Source: Pyrenochaeta sp. MPI-SDFR-AT-0127 (lineage: Eukaryota > Ascomycota > Dothideomycetes > Pleosporales > Cucurbitariaceae). Taken from it: DNA of 64,000 nucleotides. The stretch's first letter is position 1. Each line of letters opens with the position of its first letter. The notes under the pieces are model-generated. The model saw only the letters and a program-made list of their open reading frames with translations. It had not been told where the DNA came from and did no database searches. Shown piece by piece: positions 35,066 through 45,991 of the stretch. Location: the NCBI GenBank assembly GCA_020747015.1, contig JAGTJM010000087.1, positions 1 to 64,000 on the forward strand. The letters are read 5' to 3'. Position numbers and translations under genes: made by a program.

Positions 35066-38042
35066 ATGTTCTTCCTTTTTCTGCTACTTTGTACCCAATC
35101 AACAATCTTAGCATTCGCTTCAAGTTTCTCTTCTAACACTTGGAGTAGTGAAGCCAATTTACATCACTATACCGTCTACCCCACCGATCCAAGCCAGTCT
35201 ACCCAGGTCTCAGAGACAGAAACCCTGTTGAAGGATTTGTGTGGAGGTACCAATGTCACCCCGAATCAACATGATGACAGCAGACAGGGCCAAGTGACTG
35301 ACTCTTGGCATGTTACCTCAATGGACAATGGCGACCTGGCAACAACCATCAAAGCTGTCAAGGGAGTGCGTTTGGTCGAGAAACCTAACCCGCTTAATAC
35401 TCATGCTATCCGTTCAGAAGACGATACCACTTATTATGCAAGGGCGAATACTTCATTCGACCGGCATAAGACAGAAGAGTTCTTGAAGTCTAAAGTCCGG
35501 AAAGGTACCGTGTTTGTCCCCTTTATGGAAAGGGGTGACAAGGGTAAAGTTCTTGGCTGGTTTCCTCTAGCTCTAGACCCTGATTCAAAAGCAGCTGTAG
35601 AACAGTATGAAGGCATTGAGTCTGTCAGAGTGTCAACTAAGATCGTCGACTTTCGGGCGCTCCCCTTCGGCGATCAGTCACAAGCCCCGCAGATAGGACG
35701 TCTACTACATGAACGGAGCAATAGAGTGTCTGCACGAGACAGCAAATGGGAAAAACAGGCCAATGACAGACAGGGCCAAGTGACTGACTCCTGGAGTGTT
35801 GCCTCAGTAGACAATGGCGACCTGGCAACAACCATCAACGCCTCCAAGGGAGTGCGCTTGGTCGAAAAGAGTACCTCGCTTAACACTCATACTGCCCGTT
35901 CAGACGTCGGTACTACTTATGTTGCAATGGCGAATACTTCATTCGATTGGCGTAAGACAGAAGAGTTCCTGAAGACTAAGGTCCAGAACGATATCAAGTT
36001 CTTCCCCATAACAGTTTGGAACGACGATAGCCAAGTCTTTGGCTGGTATCATCTGGCTCTAGATATGGATTCAAAGGCAGCTGTAGAACAGCATGAAGGC
36101 ATCCAGTCTCTCCGTATTACGACCATGCTTCGAGACTTCCGGGCACTTCCTCTTAGTGCTCAGTCACAGTCCCCACAGCGGGTACATCAAACACACGCAC
36201 AGGGTAGCAATCTGTCTGCACGAGACAACAAATGGCAAAAGCAAGAAAAAGCGGATAAAGCTTTAGTCATGGACAGCCAGTTTCCGTAAGAACCTCAATT
36301 TTCCCTTCTGCTGCGTCGCTAACACGAATCATTCAGGGGTGCTGATCTTAACAAGCTAGCTGATTTTGTACATGTACCTGAGCCTGGAGAGAATACATTT
36401 GTGTACATCATGGATAGAGGTGTCCGGACCTATGCCTATAATGTGGGTGTTCAGTGCCGGAGCTCGTGCATAAGGAATAAACTAACGTTAAAAGCCGATG
36501 TACGAGTATGAATTCCACCCCGAGCATGAAGATCCAAACAATATCGTTGTTCTGCAGACAGCCACGTCACTGTTTGAAAAGCAGAGCCCATGGGAAGACC
36601 ACAGCGAATCCGGATTTCATGGTACATTTGTGGCATCTAAAGCAATAGGCACACAATTTGGGGTAGCAAAGAAGGTATGTCCCCCTCCTATATCAATATC
36701 CGTGCTTAGTCATACTATGGCACTCTACAAGTTTGGGTAGTGCACCCAATGTAGGTGCCACACTAGGTCTATAGGTCGCGTTATGATACATGCTTTCTCA
36801 GTGGGTTAAATGTTATTTTAGACTGACTTCGCATTTTATTATTTAGGCGACGTTGATACCAGTGAAGATGACCTACGAAGAATCTGATTTTCTGGATGCT
36901 TTCAAACAAATACTAAGCGATCTTAGTGCTCATCCTGAACGCCAGGATCGGAGTGTGGTGTTGGTCGCGTCTGGATCAGAGGAACCTGATACGTATGATA
37001 ACGTCAAGCGAGAACTATCGTATAAATATAACTATGAGATACCGATGCGGTCATTACTAGCTATGGGCGTACCAATCGTTTTAGCGGCTGGAAATTTCGC
37101 ACAAGAACCAAATCGGCAAAACATCGACTCGCGACCTCAGATTTATCAGAGCGAAGACATTCCACTGATAAATGTAGGGGCGGCAACCTACGAGGGTGAA
37201 CGCTTGTCTATGTTATAGAGTGGCCTGCTGGTCACGGTGTACGCACCAGGCGATAATGTTGAGGGCTTGTTCAAAGACGACTTCACTTCGAAGGTACAGA
37301 GTGGCACTTCAATGGGTATGTAAAACTAGTATTGATAGCTCAAACTCGCGTAAGCTAGGAGCATATTAACAGATCCTAAACAGCTGCGCCTCAGGTTGCT
37401 GGTCTCGTCGCAACATACCTATCACACGAACCAACACGACAGCGATGGAGTGGCGTTGGGGGTGTAGAGCGTGTCAAAGCCATTCGAGAATATCTTGTAT
37501 CTGACTCGTCAAGCTGGATCCGCAAAAGCGGAAGCGGAATTCGAACCATTTGGAATGGTGCAGGAGAAGAAGATCACAAGAACTCGGGTGCAAGCAGCCT
37601 TCTTACCATTACCAACCCTGCAACGCCGCCCCTTCAAAATGATGCTCCCCTTCCTCCAAAAACCAAGGCTCTCTCCATCATCCTACAAAATGTGATTACC
37701 GAAGCCGACAACATAAATCAATGGCTTTTTCACCTCACGAATCAAGGTCAATCTGCTTTATGCCGCAACGACAAGAATAACAAACCCGTGTATACTGCTC
37801 CGGCGAAAAGTGATCCGGGTATGGTCGATAATCCGCCATTGCCTGGTGGTATATATCCCATCAAGATTGACGGCATGGATTGCGAGTACAAAAACAATGG
37901 GCAAAACACTGGTGCATTGTGGTGCAAGGAGAAGAATGGGCAGGCGATTCCTTGTAACGCTGACAGTATGATGGGGACTAAGGAGGGTAAGAAATGTGAT
38001 TTAGGGGTTTATGAGCATGCAGTGGTGTATTGTGAGTGGTAG
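35066..38042 (+). pseudogene. Subtilisin-like serine protease (S8) with duplicated N-terminal unit, interrupted by one in-frame TAG
   Basis: Five exons (35066-36285, 36337-36442, 36495-36674, 36847-37315, 37384-38042) give 877 residues if the stop is ignored. A signal-like N-terminus (MFFLFLLLCTQSTILAFASS) is followed by two tandem 162-residue units, then the protease. Catalytic Asp is in VYIMDRGVRT, His in SGFHGTFVASKA, the oxyanion Asn in VLAAGNFA, and Ser in GTSMAAPQVAGL, the last rebuilt across an intron. A Cys-containing tail (CEYKNNGQ, WCKEKNGQ, EHAVVYCEW) closes the protein. A TAG at 37216-37218 sits between Asn and Ser, just before LLVTVYAPG, so the translated product would lack the nucleophile. 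The downstream frame is perfectly kept, so the lesion is recent or suppressed. It converges with the NLR gene. Confidence 0.8.
35281..36252 (+). repeat. Two tandem 486-nt coding units in the subtilase N-terminus
   Basis: The copies start at 35281 and 35767, exactly 162 codons apart. They share GQVTDSW, DNGDLATTI, KGVRLVEK, NTSFD, KTEEFLK, DSKAAVEQ, DFRALP and SARD at matching positions, with near-identical DNA at the unit starts. The shared part resembles a propeptide-like alpha/beta module placed ahead of the protease, but I do not recognise it as a named inhibitor domain. Confidence 0.85.
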
Positions 38043-38269
38043 GTATGCTATATCGTGGGAAGTTATTGAGCATGCTATGAAAGAGATTGTACTGCGGTGT
38101 GCTTTGAATATTGCTCGTTCTTTTACAGTGTGTTATGAGCATGGCACTTTCTTTGGAGTTGCGGGCAGCTCGAGCGCTGATGAGTATGAGTCATTCTTTG
38201 TATCTGGAAATTCACTGAAGTAGATTATTATCAAAAAGGTTCTACTGAACATGGTTGGCTACATCAGTC

Positions 38270-40955
38270 CTAAGGATCGTCCCTTAGCTTTGCGTTACAT
38301 ACCTCGAGCAATTGTACTGATGTCAGACGCGAAGGATGATCATCTCGGAAAATCCGGGCTTCAACAGTAACAACATGCTCGAGCAGTTCTATTGCCCTCT
38401 TTACCTGTCCATCTGCCATATATGCGTGTGCGAGCTCGTGCTCTGACGCTAGTCGATCTTGGTGCTCTTCTGCTAGGACTCGTTCCTTGACCGCGACTAC
38501 GTGCTCTAGCAGCTCTACTGCTCTCTTCACCTGTCCATCTGCCTCATATGCGCCTGCGAGGACGTGCAGAGACGCTAGTCGATCTGGGTGCTCTTCTGCT
38601 AGGACTCGTTCCTCAACTACTACTACGTGCTCTAGTAGCTCTACTGCTCTCTTTACCTGTCCATCTACCTTATATGCGCTTGCGAGGACGTGCAGCGACG
38701 CTAGTCGACTTGGGTGCTCTTCTGCTAGGACTCGTTCCTTGACCGCGACTACGTGCTCTAGCAGCTCTACTGCTCTCTTTACCTGTCCATCTGCCTCATA
38801 TGCGCTTGCGAGCTCGTGTTGTGAACGGAGCCTTGTTGAGTCTCTCTCATCTAATTCATACCTCAATCGGCAAGACTCCTGAAGCCACCTTACGGTTTCC
38901 CCAATCCTGCCGTCAACTCGCAGACATCGCGCTACCAACAGACACAACTCGGCCTTTTCATCCACATTCTGGTCTTGTGTATTATCAAGTAACCGTATAG
39001 CATGTGGCAAGTACTCTCTCCATATTTCACGGTTCTCGTACTTGTGACTCGGAAAAATGCTAGTGACATGCCGCATTGCTTTCTCGGTCGCTTCTGCTGT
39101 ATAGCAGTGCCTATTGACCCAAATCCTGCTGGCTAGGTGAACAAGTCGGTGCATGTCGTACCACTCTTCTCCTCTTTTACCCTCTTGATATTTTTCATCT
39201 CGCTTGGCCAAGAAAGAGTAACCGCAGAGAGTACCGATAGCTTGCTCCATAAGCGCTTCTGGCTGCACTACCGGCAGGAGCGACCGCGGAATCGCTTTCC
39301 ACTCGATACATGATAAGAATGATAGAAGATCCCCCGCAACAGGATCGCGTTCCTGAATCTGGCTAAAAGACACTACCCATGTTGTGGCTACAGCATTGGC
39401 AGAATCTTTATACCGAGTGTGGTCTCGGAATTCCTTACTCATAATATTGACGATATCATGCTCTGTATTCCGAAGCAGCCGCAGGTAATTGGTGGCAGAC
39501 ATTCTGTTCATGTTTAGATAAGCAGCTGCCTGCGTAATTGCTAAAGGCAGACATGTTAGTTCGTCCAACAGGTCTTTTGTAGCCGAAGTGTTGTGAGAAA
39601 TGTCCTTTCTGATCAGGGACTTTTCTAGGAATTTAATTGCATCTTGTCGATCCATAGGGCCAAGCTCTATCGCATCGCCACGCGTTAGCGATGCTGCAAC
39701 TTCTAGGGTACGTGTGGTAACCACGATAATACCATGACTACTCTCTGGCAGGTAGTCAACGATGGCCTTGGATTGTCCTCTCCCAAATAGTAGTTCAGTG
39801 TCGTCAGCGTTATCAAGGATCACTAACCACCGCCCTGATTGTTCAGAACTCAGATGCCGCTTCAACAGCACTTTTGCATCCTCTTCTTTGCCCGTGCCTT
39901 TCAGTAGATTCAATGCCCGCGCAATATCCACACACGCTTGCTCAAAACTCTCGATGCTTAGGGCAGATATCTAAAAGATTGAGAACTGCGGGCAGCTTTC
40001 CTTCACCATGTATGTAAACTGTAGTGCGACCTGTGTCTTGCCCGTTCCACCAAGACCTACGATAGACATCGTCTGACAGTCGTGATCCGCTATGAGCCTC
40101 TGCTTCAGCTCGCCAAGTTCCTTACTTCTTCCTACAAAGTAACGATTTCTAGGGAACGGGATGTAATAAGTCGGCTGCGCTTCTTGAATCGTGTTGCGAT
40201 GTTGCACGACCTGAGAGAGAGTATCTGCGGTAGTTGTTGAAAACTCTTCCACTACCTTTTGAAGCCGCCTTAGTGCATTCTTCCGGCCTTCGCCATATAT
40301 AAGCGGCATATGGATATCGAAGATACCTAGCAGAGAGTATGCGAAGTCTTCTTCGCGGGTAGTCTCTCGTTTTGCTGCCCATAACATTCGTTCTTCGACA
40401 CCAAACCGCGACACGGGGCGGCGTCCTTGGAGAGCGTCAACTGAAATGCCAGTAGTCATAGTTACTTCATGAGTCAATGTGACTTTGTCACCAAGTAGAT
40501 TGCCTTCCACGGAAAAGAACTCGACAGACTTTGGGGCAAGGAGCTCTTGTAGTGTCCATCCTCGGGTAAACCATCTGCTATTCGGGAATGGAACGCTCCT
40601 GGCGCGACCAGTAGTTGACACGTCCGAGAGGTATGCATAACATTTGACTGCATTTTGATACCAGCAGAACATAGAGTTGATAGCTTCGGAAAGCTCTGCG
40701 CTGCTTGACTTATCGATGCAGGCCGTATCTACCCAGAAATACTCCAGCCCATCCCGGGCAGCCTGCTTAGCGCAAAACCTTAGTTTAGCATAACCTGCTT
40801 TTTCTTCTCCTTTGTCTTCTAACAAATCTTTGAAAGTAACTTCTTCGTCATTCTCACCCCACGTGTGCGATAGAATTGCGTAAGGAGGGATGTTTCTGCC
40901 CACACGCTCAACAAGGCTGAAGTCCCCACCACTTTGGAGCTTCAGAAAGCCGCAT
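38270..40955 (-). pseudogene. HET-NB-ARC-TPR NLR-type protein, interrupted by one TAG and a 1-nt shift at its start
   Basis: Fungal NLR architecture. The N-terminal HET domain has IPPYAILSHTWG, the YFWVDTACIDK segment and RWFTRGWTLQELLAP, and ends at AYSLLGIFDIHMPLIYGEG. The NB-ARC part has the P-loop VGLGGTGKTQVALQF and Walker B-like WLVILDNADD. Four full TPR-like 42-residue repeats follow. Such proteins act in non-self recognition and regulated cell death. Two lesions are seen. A TAG at 39971-39973 (minus) stands where the family has Trp (SIF-stop-ISALS), with the frame intact on both sides. The natural start (ATG at 40953-40955, then MRL) is one base out of frame with the conserved LKLQSGGDFSLVE, owing to TTT instead of TT near 40946. 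No in-frame ATG precedes the HET domain otherwise. Confidence 0.85.
38370..38880 (-). repeat. Four near-identical 126-nt TPR-coding repeats in the NLR gene
   Basis: Units recur every 126 nt (42 residues) with the shared core DGQVKRAVELLEHVV and an ERVLAEEHP-type end. The middle copies are almost identical in DNA. High internal conservation of this kind in fungal NLRs is associated with repeat shuffling and rapid change of the recognition surface. Confidence 0.9.
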
Positions 40956-42412
40956 TGGTGAGGGCTTCTTGGCGGTGCAACGGTTTTAAGTAATGTAACA
41001 AGTATCACAGAGATGTGCAAGGCTGATCAGCGAAAGCACCACATCAGCGGCAGTTGCGTGAGGTGGAGGACACATTTTGGGTGAACGGGCTGAAGTAGGC
41101 TGAGGCGGCCAAGGATTACAACGTGAGCAGCGGGCACGAGGTGGACTTGATTGGTCACTTAGACGAACAGCAAGCAAGCAAAAGTGACCTACCTCAATAA
41201 GTCACCCAACAAAAGTCTACTTCCGCTTCCGAACCTAAGCTTCGGCTGTAACGTGTTCTACCACTCAACCGCTAGCCCATATCGAATATAATCGCTGATA
41301 GGATTTGCCCAAAGGCGAGGTAAGAGCTCATACCTCCTACGGATGGCATAGGTCGCGGATTTCTGCATCGCTAGAGAGAGTACAATTTTTAGTGAGTACT
41401 TTTAAGTGCGTAAAAGCCTAGCTATACGCTCGCTTTAGCCAATATAACCTCGCACTATTATTACTAACGCCGCGCCTTACTATAAGTAACCCAACCAGGT
41501 TATAACAAAGGCGCCCGCAGTACACCCTCGGTATCATAGTTTTTTGATGACTGATACGGCGCGATCTCAAGGCCACACAACCTCCAGAACCACAACCCCT
41601 CGAGGTTACGACGTCGCCCCTCAGTTTACAAGGCCGCAGTACTACAATTGTTTAGCCTGCGAGCGGTGAGCTCAATCAGGGCTTCTTTTTCGGGTTGTCG
41701 CTACTTCCACCCACGCGTAATAAGGTGTACTAATAGCGCTTGTGAATCTTTCCCGGACCAATTTACCCGGGTCATAGCTACTGCTAACTCGTTTTATTAC
41801 GCATAGTCGGAGGCGCCTCGTGGGGGGAGCTCCTGCGGTGAGCTTTTGGTAGTGAGCTTTTTGGTGTTCCTCCGATGACTGGGCCTTCGTGCCTGCAGGG
41901 CTGCGCCATGTTGTCGCGTCCTAAGGCTGTGACAGTCCCCGGAGACTAACCTCCACTCTAGCATTCGCCGCGCTTCAACTTCAAGTATGCAAGAGCCGTG
42001 AACCCGATCGTGAGTACGCAGCTTCTGATCAGGGTGTCGACTCTGCGGTCGTGTCAGATTGCACAAGTTCCCGGCTTTCAGCAGGTGAACTAATTGCCCT
42101 TCAAGCAGATGACGTCCGCATTGCCCCGCTATCCAACACGTTTTCTGAGGCGTGTGGCACAGCTGTCATTCATAAAACGATGTCACTTATGCTCAACTTA
42201 CATACGGAAAAGCGAGATTTGAGAAGTAGGCGACTCGATCAATCCTTTCCCCGCCGCGGGTCACGCACTGGAGCAGAGCAAGGCATAAGACCATGTCGAT
42301 TGTGCGCTAAATTTCTGAAATATGGACATTGGATTTCATTGTCCGGTCAAAATTTTTGTCGTTGCGTACTCGATTATATGCTCATAGCCTGAAATTTCCC
42401 ATAGCATACTGA
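40956..42412. other. Intergenic, possibly degenerate repeat-derived sequence
   Basis: No gene. On the minus strand 41225-41274 carries sequence like a polymerase III A box (TAGCGGTTGAG) and B box (GGTTCGGAAGC) 39 nt apart, resembling a decayed tRNA or tRNA-derived element. The stretch from 41380 to 41560 has the TA-rich, CG-patchy look of old mutated repeats. Neither is proven. Confidence 0.35.
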
Positions 42413-43545
42413 TCAAAACCAGATATCGCACGCTGGTTCAAAAGCCCTGATATCATCCAATGGATCTTCTCCCGCTTTCCATTTTCTTCTTTCCATACTC
42501 TCTAGTTCCTCCATACTCTCACCTGGTTCGGCAAGCTCATACAATATAGGAAAGTCTGGCGCATATTTTACAAGGATAGCGCCATCGCGTGACTCAATGC
42601 CGTGATATCTCTGGCGATACCTTCGATGTATCACTAGTGGCGGTAGTGCGCTGTCGTCCGTAAAGTGCTTATCAGGTGATTCCCACTTAGGATGAAGTTT
42701 TGGCAGATTGATTGTGACGTCTAACCTTGGAAGGTTGCCGAGTGGCGCAAGCGGAGATAAAGTAGCACGCTCGTCAACGACGGACCAAGTACAGGGTTCG
42801 TCGTGATCAAGGCATATGCGAAGTCGTCGCAATTTGCTCATGTATCCAATGGCGAGGGGTATTTTGTTGAATGTATAGATTAATGATGGTAGAGAGGAGG
42901 TGGAAATGCTGGCGGCCTCATGGGCTGTGAATGCAGCTCGTGGAAGCCGCATACTGATACTCAATGCTTTGAGGTTCGGTAGAATATAACTCAAAAGCGT
43001 AGAAGTAACAAATCTATCAGATCCTGGCGCATGAGAAAGAGCGTTAGAAACGACAAGATCAAGCGAGAAGATGTCATTGACGTGAATCACGACGAGGTCA
43101 GCCGTCGTTTCCGCAAATTCGATGAGCCTGCATAGTTTGTCAATCGGCCGGCCGGACGCGACGGATGATACACTTACATCCGCTTACACGTCAGAAAGAG
43201 TGCCGTTGCAATACTATTACAATCTATCCCGTAGTCGGTTTGCGTCCGGGTAGCAGCCTCCTCGCATCGCCAGTGCGAGTCCCACGACGACGTCAGGCGG
43301 AGCGCGTAAATGGGGTCGGACGCACGAGGGTTCGTGAAGATATTCGCATCGTTCGTCCGCCGCGTGAAGCAGTCGGGATCGTCGTCTTCGTCAAGTTGTA
43401 CGCAAGGTGAGAAACGAAATTTCTCCTCGCGAAGGGATAAATGGATGTGCTCTGGAAGGAGATAGGCATAAATTGCGTGCCGAATCTCGGTGGGCGCAGA
43501 GAAAAATGCACTTTCACTCTGAGGATTGAACAGCTTATACATCAT
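42413..43545 (-). CDS. Uncharacterised protein with F-box-like/2EXR-type N-terminus
   Basis: Two exons (43178-43545, 42413-43127) give 360 residues. The N-terminal AFFSAPTEIRHAIYAYLLPEHIHL fits the short 'xxLPxEIRxxIYxxLL' motif common to a large family of fungal F-box-like or 2EXR proteins. The intron joins LTCKRM to LIEFAETTADLVVIHVND, the usual position where these proteins reach 'LTCKRxxxE'. The rest has scattered Leu-rich beta-strand segments (LPNLKALSISMRL, LRRLRICLD) but no catalytic motif. The role is unknown; such proteins are very numerous in Pezizomycotina and vary between strains. The gene appears intact. Confidence 0.75.
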
Positions 43546-44209
43546 GGCCCTTGATAGAAGTAAAGGCTAACCAGGAAGTAATGATAGCAGTGAGCCAAAT
43601 TGTGGTAGGTATAGTGTAGTTGTTACTTTCGAAGGTTGTTGATGCGGCAGAGTGGGGTTCTGGGCAATCGGATAATTAAGCTAGCACAGATGCTTCATAC
43701 TAGCGGGGGATGACATTGAGGGTATTCCAGGCTACATAAGGTTTCACTTTATATGTCGTTGCTGTATACATTTTCTTATAGAATTATGGTGTTTACTGGT
43801 ACCAAAATAGTAGTTTTAAGCTGTTAAATATGTCGCAAAAAAGCTGCGTACGAAACAGCTACATCGTAGGGCGTGTGCAAGTGATCGCAAACACGCGTGA
43901 GACAGCATGATGGCTCCACACATGATCGACATTGTTCGCTCGACCTGTTTGACAGACTCTCCAGATACCTTGAAGCTCTGACATTTAGCTATATCCAGTT
44001 ACACTTAGCCCTACCATCCACCACAGCCTTTCGTTGCATGCTGGTAGAGATTGTTGCTCAGCCAAGCCACTTGGATCAAGACCTCCTCTCAAGTACCGGG
44101 CTACAGCAACGCCTTGATTCTATATGACAGAGAACCTTCTATGATGTTTGAACCGTCCAAAATCCAGTCTAGAATACTCTCTTCACCGATCCGCGTCCAT
44201 CATTGCCAT
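43546..44209. other. Intergenic with a fragment similar to the APH-gene upstream region
   Basis: No gene. The segment near 44005-44090 resembles 54925-55010 (shared CCACA, CTTCCGTTGC/CTTTCGTTGC, GGTAGAGA, CCACTT), the region ahead of the AIM9-like kinase gene. It looks like a dispersed, degenerate copy. Confidence 0.4.
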
Positions 44210-45117
44210 TCATGGCTTTAAAAAGCGACCCCAGAATCTAGGCATCGGATGCCACGGCTGCTGGTCATCGCGGCCCTTCTCAGCAACGTGCCAGTCAACG
44301 TTGAATATAAGCTCTTCGATATCTCGATTGAGTCGACAACCCCCTACGAATGGACTCCATAATATGTTCCACAGGCCTAGGTTTAGTCAGAAGACAAGGA
44401 AACATCAGCTCTGCTCCAAAATCTCACCTTGGACGTGCCTTGTCAGAGTATCTTTATTGGCGGTATGTTCCCAGAGCAATAGCTGTCCACCAGGCTTGAG
44501 TAATTCATGCATTCGCTTCACAGCCTTTATCGGATCGGAAACCGAGCAAAGTACCTGCATGCATACAATCGTGTCTATGCTTCCATTCATAATTCCTGCA
44601 GATGCCAGTTCCCCTTCATTTTCAAGAGCAGCATGAATCGGGGTGTATACATCAGTCAGGCCATGCTTCTTAATTTGTGTCTCACAAAGGTGATCGAATA
44701 AGCATTTATTTGGCTCGATCCCATAGATATGAGATATGGCCTTTTGATCAAATCTTGAAAGCTGATTGCCAGAGCCAGGTCCTATTTCTAGCACTACGCC
44801 GCTGGCCATCCCTACCAAACGCGGTACTGGAGTGTGTTCAGCTTCGAAAGCTGCAAATTCTTGACCTATTCTCAAATCAGAGAACATTTGGCGTTTGAAC
44901 TTGACTATTGACACACCTAAATTGGAATACCACATAGCAAAAGCCCGATTGAGAACGTCAGTATATCCATTTGCAAGATTCTTTGCCGTATCTCCGCGAA
45001 TAAGTCAGCCCGAAAGATTGATAGACATGATTGTGCGGTCTCACAATATATCGCATAAAGGAGAGGTTCCCATAGAGCAATGTATCCGTACACACGTTCT
45101 CTGATCTGAAGTGACAT
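44210..45117 (-). CDS. SAM-dependent methyltransferase (class I, small-molecule type)
   Basis: Three exons (45045-45117, 44428-44991, 44210-44376) give 267 residues; phases close exactly. The N-terminus MSLQIRERVYGYIALWEPLLYAIYYT is amphipathic and hydrophobic, as in fungal methyltransferases that sit on membranes. The SAM-binding motif I is VLEIGPGSGNQLSRF near residue 95; acidic Glu follows in IYGIEPNK; motif post I is IDTIVCMQVLCSVSD; then LLKPGGQLLLWEH. The last exon adds GCRLNRDIEELI and ends WHPMPRFWGRFLKP. The family methylates small molecules or peptides. It lies 0.9 kb from the UstYa-type gene on the same strand, which suggests a shared pathway. The start was chosen because the first exon restores the typical N-terminal helix. 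Confidence 0.85.
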
Positions 45118-45991
45118 GGGCACGAGTATATCGTGAAACTGAACGGGAAGGCTTGGGCGCTGGTCGAATACCCAAGTGCAGGATGTGGAGGTTTAGGCTC
45201 GTATTTTTGTAGTGTAGAGGTTTTCAATAGTGGATAATGCTGCTGAGATTAGTGGCTCTAGGAGCCAAGATTGGCGCAAATTATATTGACGCTACAAGGG
45301 TGCGATCCTACTTGGTTATATCCCCTAAAAGCGGAAAAACTCTATCAGCCTCTGCGCGACCATTACTATCCTCTCACTCCGAAATATGCATAAAACTTGC
45401 AGCAACTCCAAGCCGTCTTCGGAGCTCGCTCTATGGCAAGGATCAAGTTCCTTTCCTTGGCATCAGAGCGAGGGACCTTAGAGCGAGGGGCCTTAAGCCC
45501 AGGGTTTCCCCCTTTCTCAGCTCGTACCATCCTTTGAAACCCCTGTGGTGTAATGATCCTGAGCTGTTGGAGGTGGTCAGCCTTACATTGTCACTTGGCA
45601 CGAATGTGCATCTGGGATGCCGGGGGAGAAGTCGATCAGTTTGCAGTTTCGTGACCATTAAATACATTCATCAAAAACCCTGCCCTATTGACATTTGCAA
45701 CAAGCAGATGAGGATTGGTCTTTCCGTGGAGAATTCTTATGGATGTCTCGGTGATGTGGAGCATATCCATAGAGCTAACTATTGGTATGACAGTGTTCCG
45801 ATTGCGTGATCACAGCTGATGATGTCGTATACCGAAGCGACCTTCCTTTTCAATCCACTCAATTGGCTCACACCGATATGTGCTCATGCACAGTAGGACT
45901 CTGGTCCTCACTTGCTCCCAGACTTGTGCCATGTCCATCTGGAAACGCCTTCCCTGCCTCAGATATCAGCCCCATCATTGCGCCTGTCGTT
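45118..45991. other. Intergenic between methyltransferase and UstYa gene
   Basis: A 190-codon open frame lies here on the plus strand, but its product has no fold-like pattern. The DNA near 45470-45500 has a short duplication (AGCGAGGG followed by CCTTA). This should be the methyltransferase promoter and the 3' end of the UstYa transcript. Confidence 0.4.

Noticed and set aside
35281..36252. Duplicated DNA as a transposon trace
   Set aside because: The copies are in frame, exactly 162 codons apart and inside one exon, without terminal repeats or target-site duplication; a simple coding duplication explains it.
42413..43545. Possible leucine-rich-repeat protein
   Set aside because: The Leu-rich segments are irregular and few. 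The N-terminal EIRxxIY motif fits the F-box-like/2EXR family better.
45237..45809. 190-codon frame between the methyltransferase and UstYa genes
   Set aside because: No ordered pattern, no motif, and it occupies promoter and 3' flank space of two well-supported genes. Length alone is not enough.
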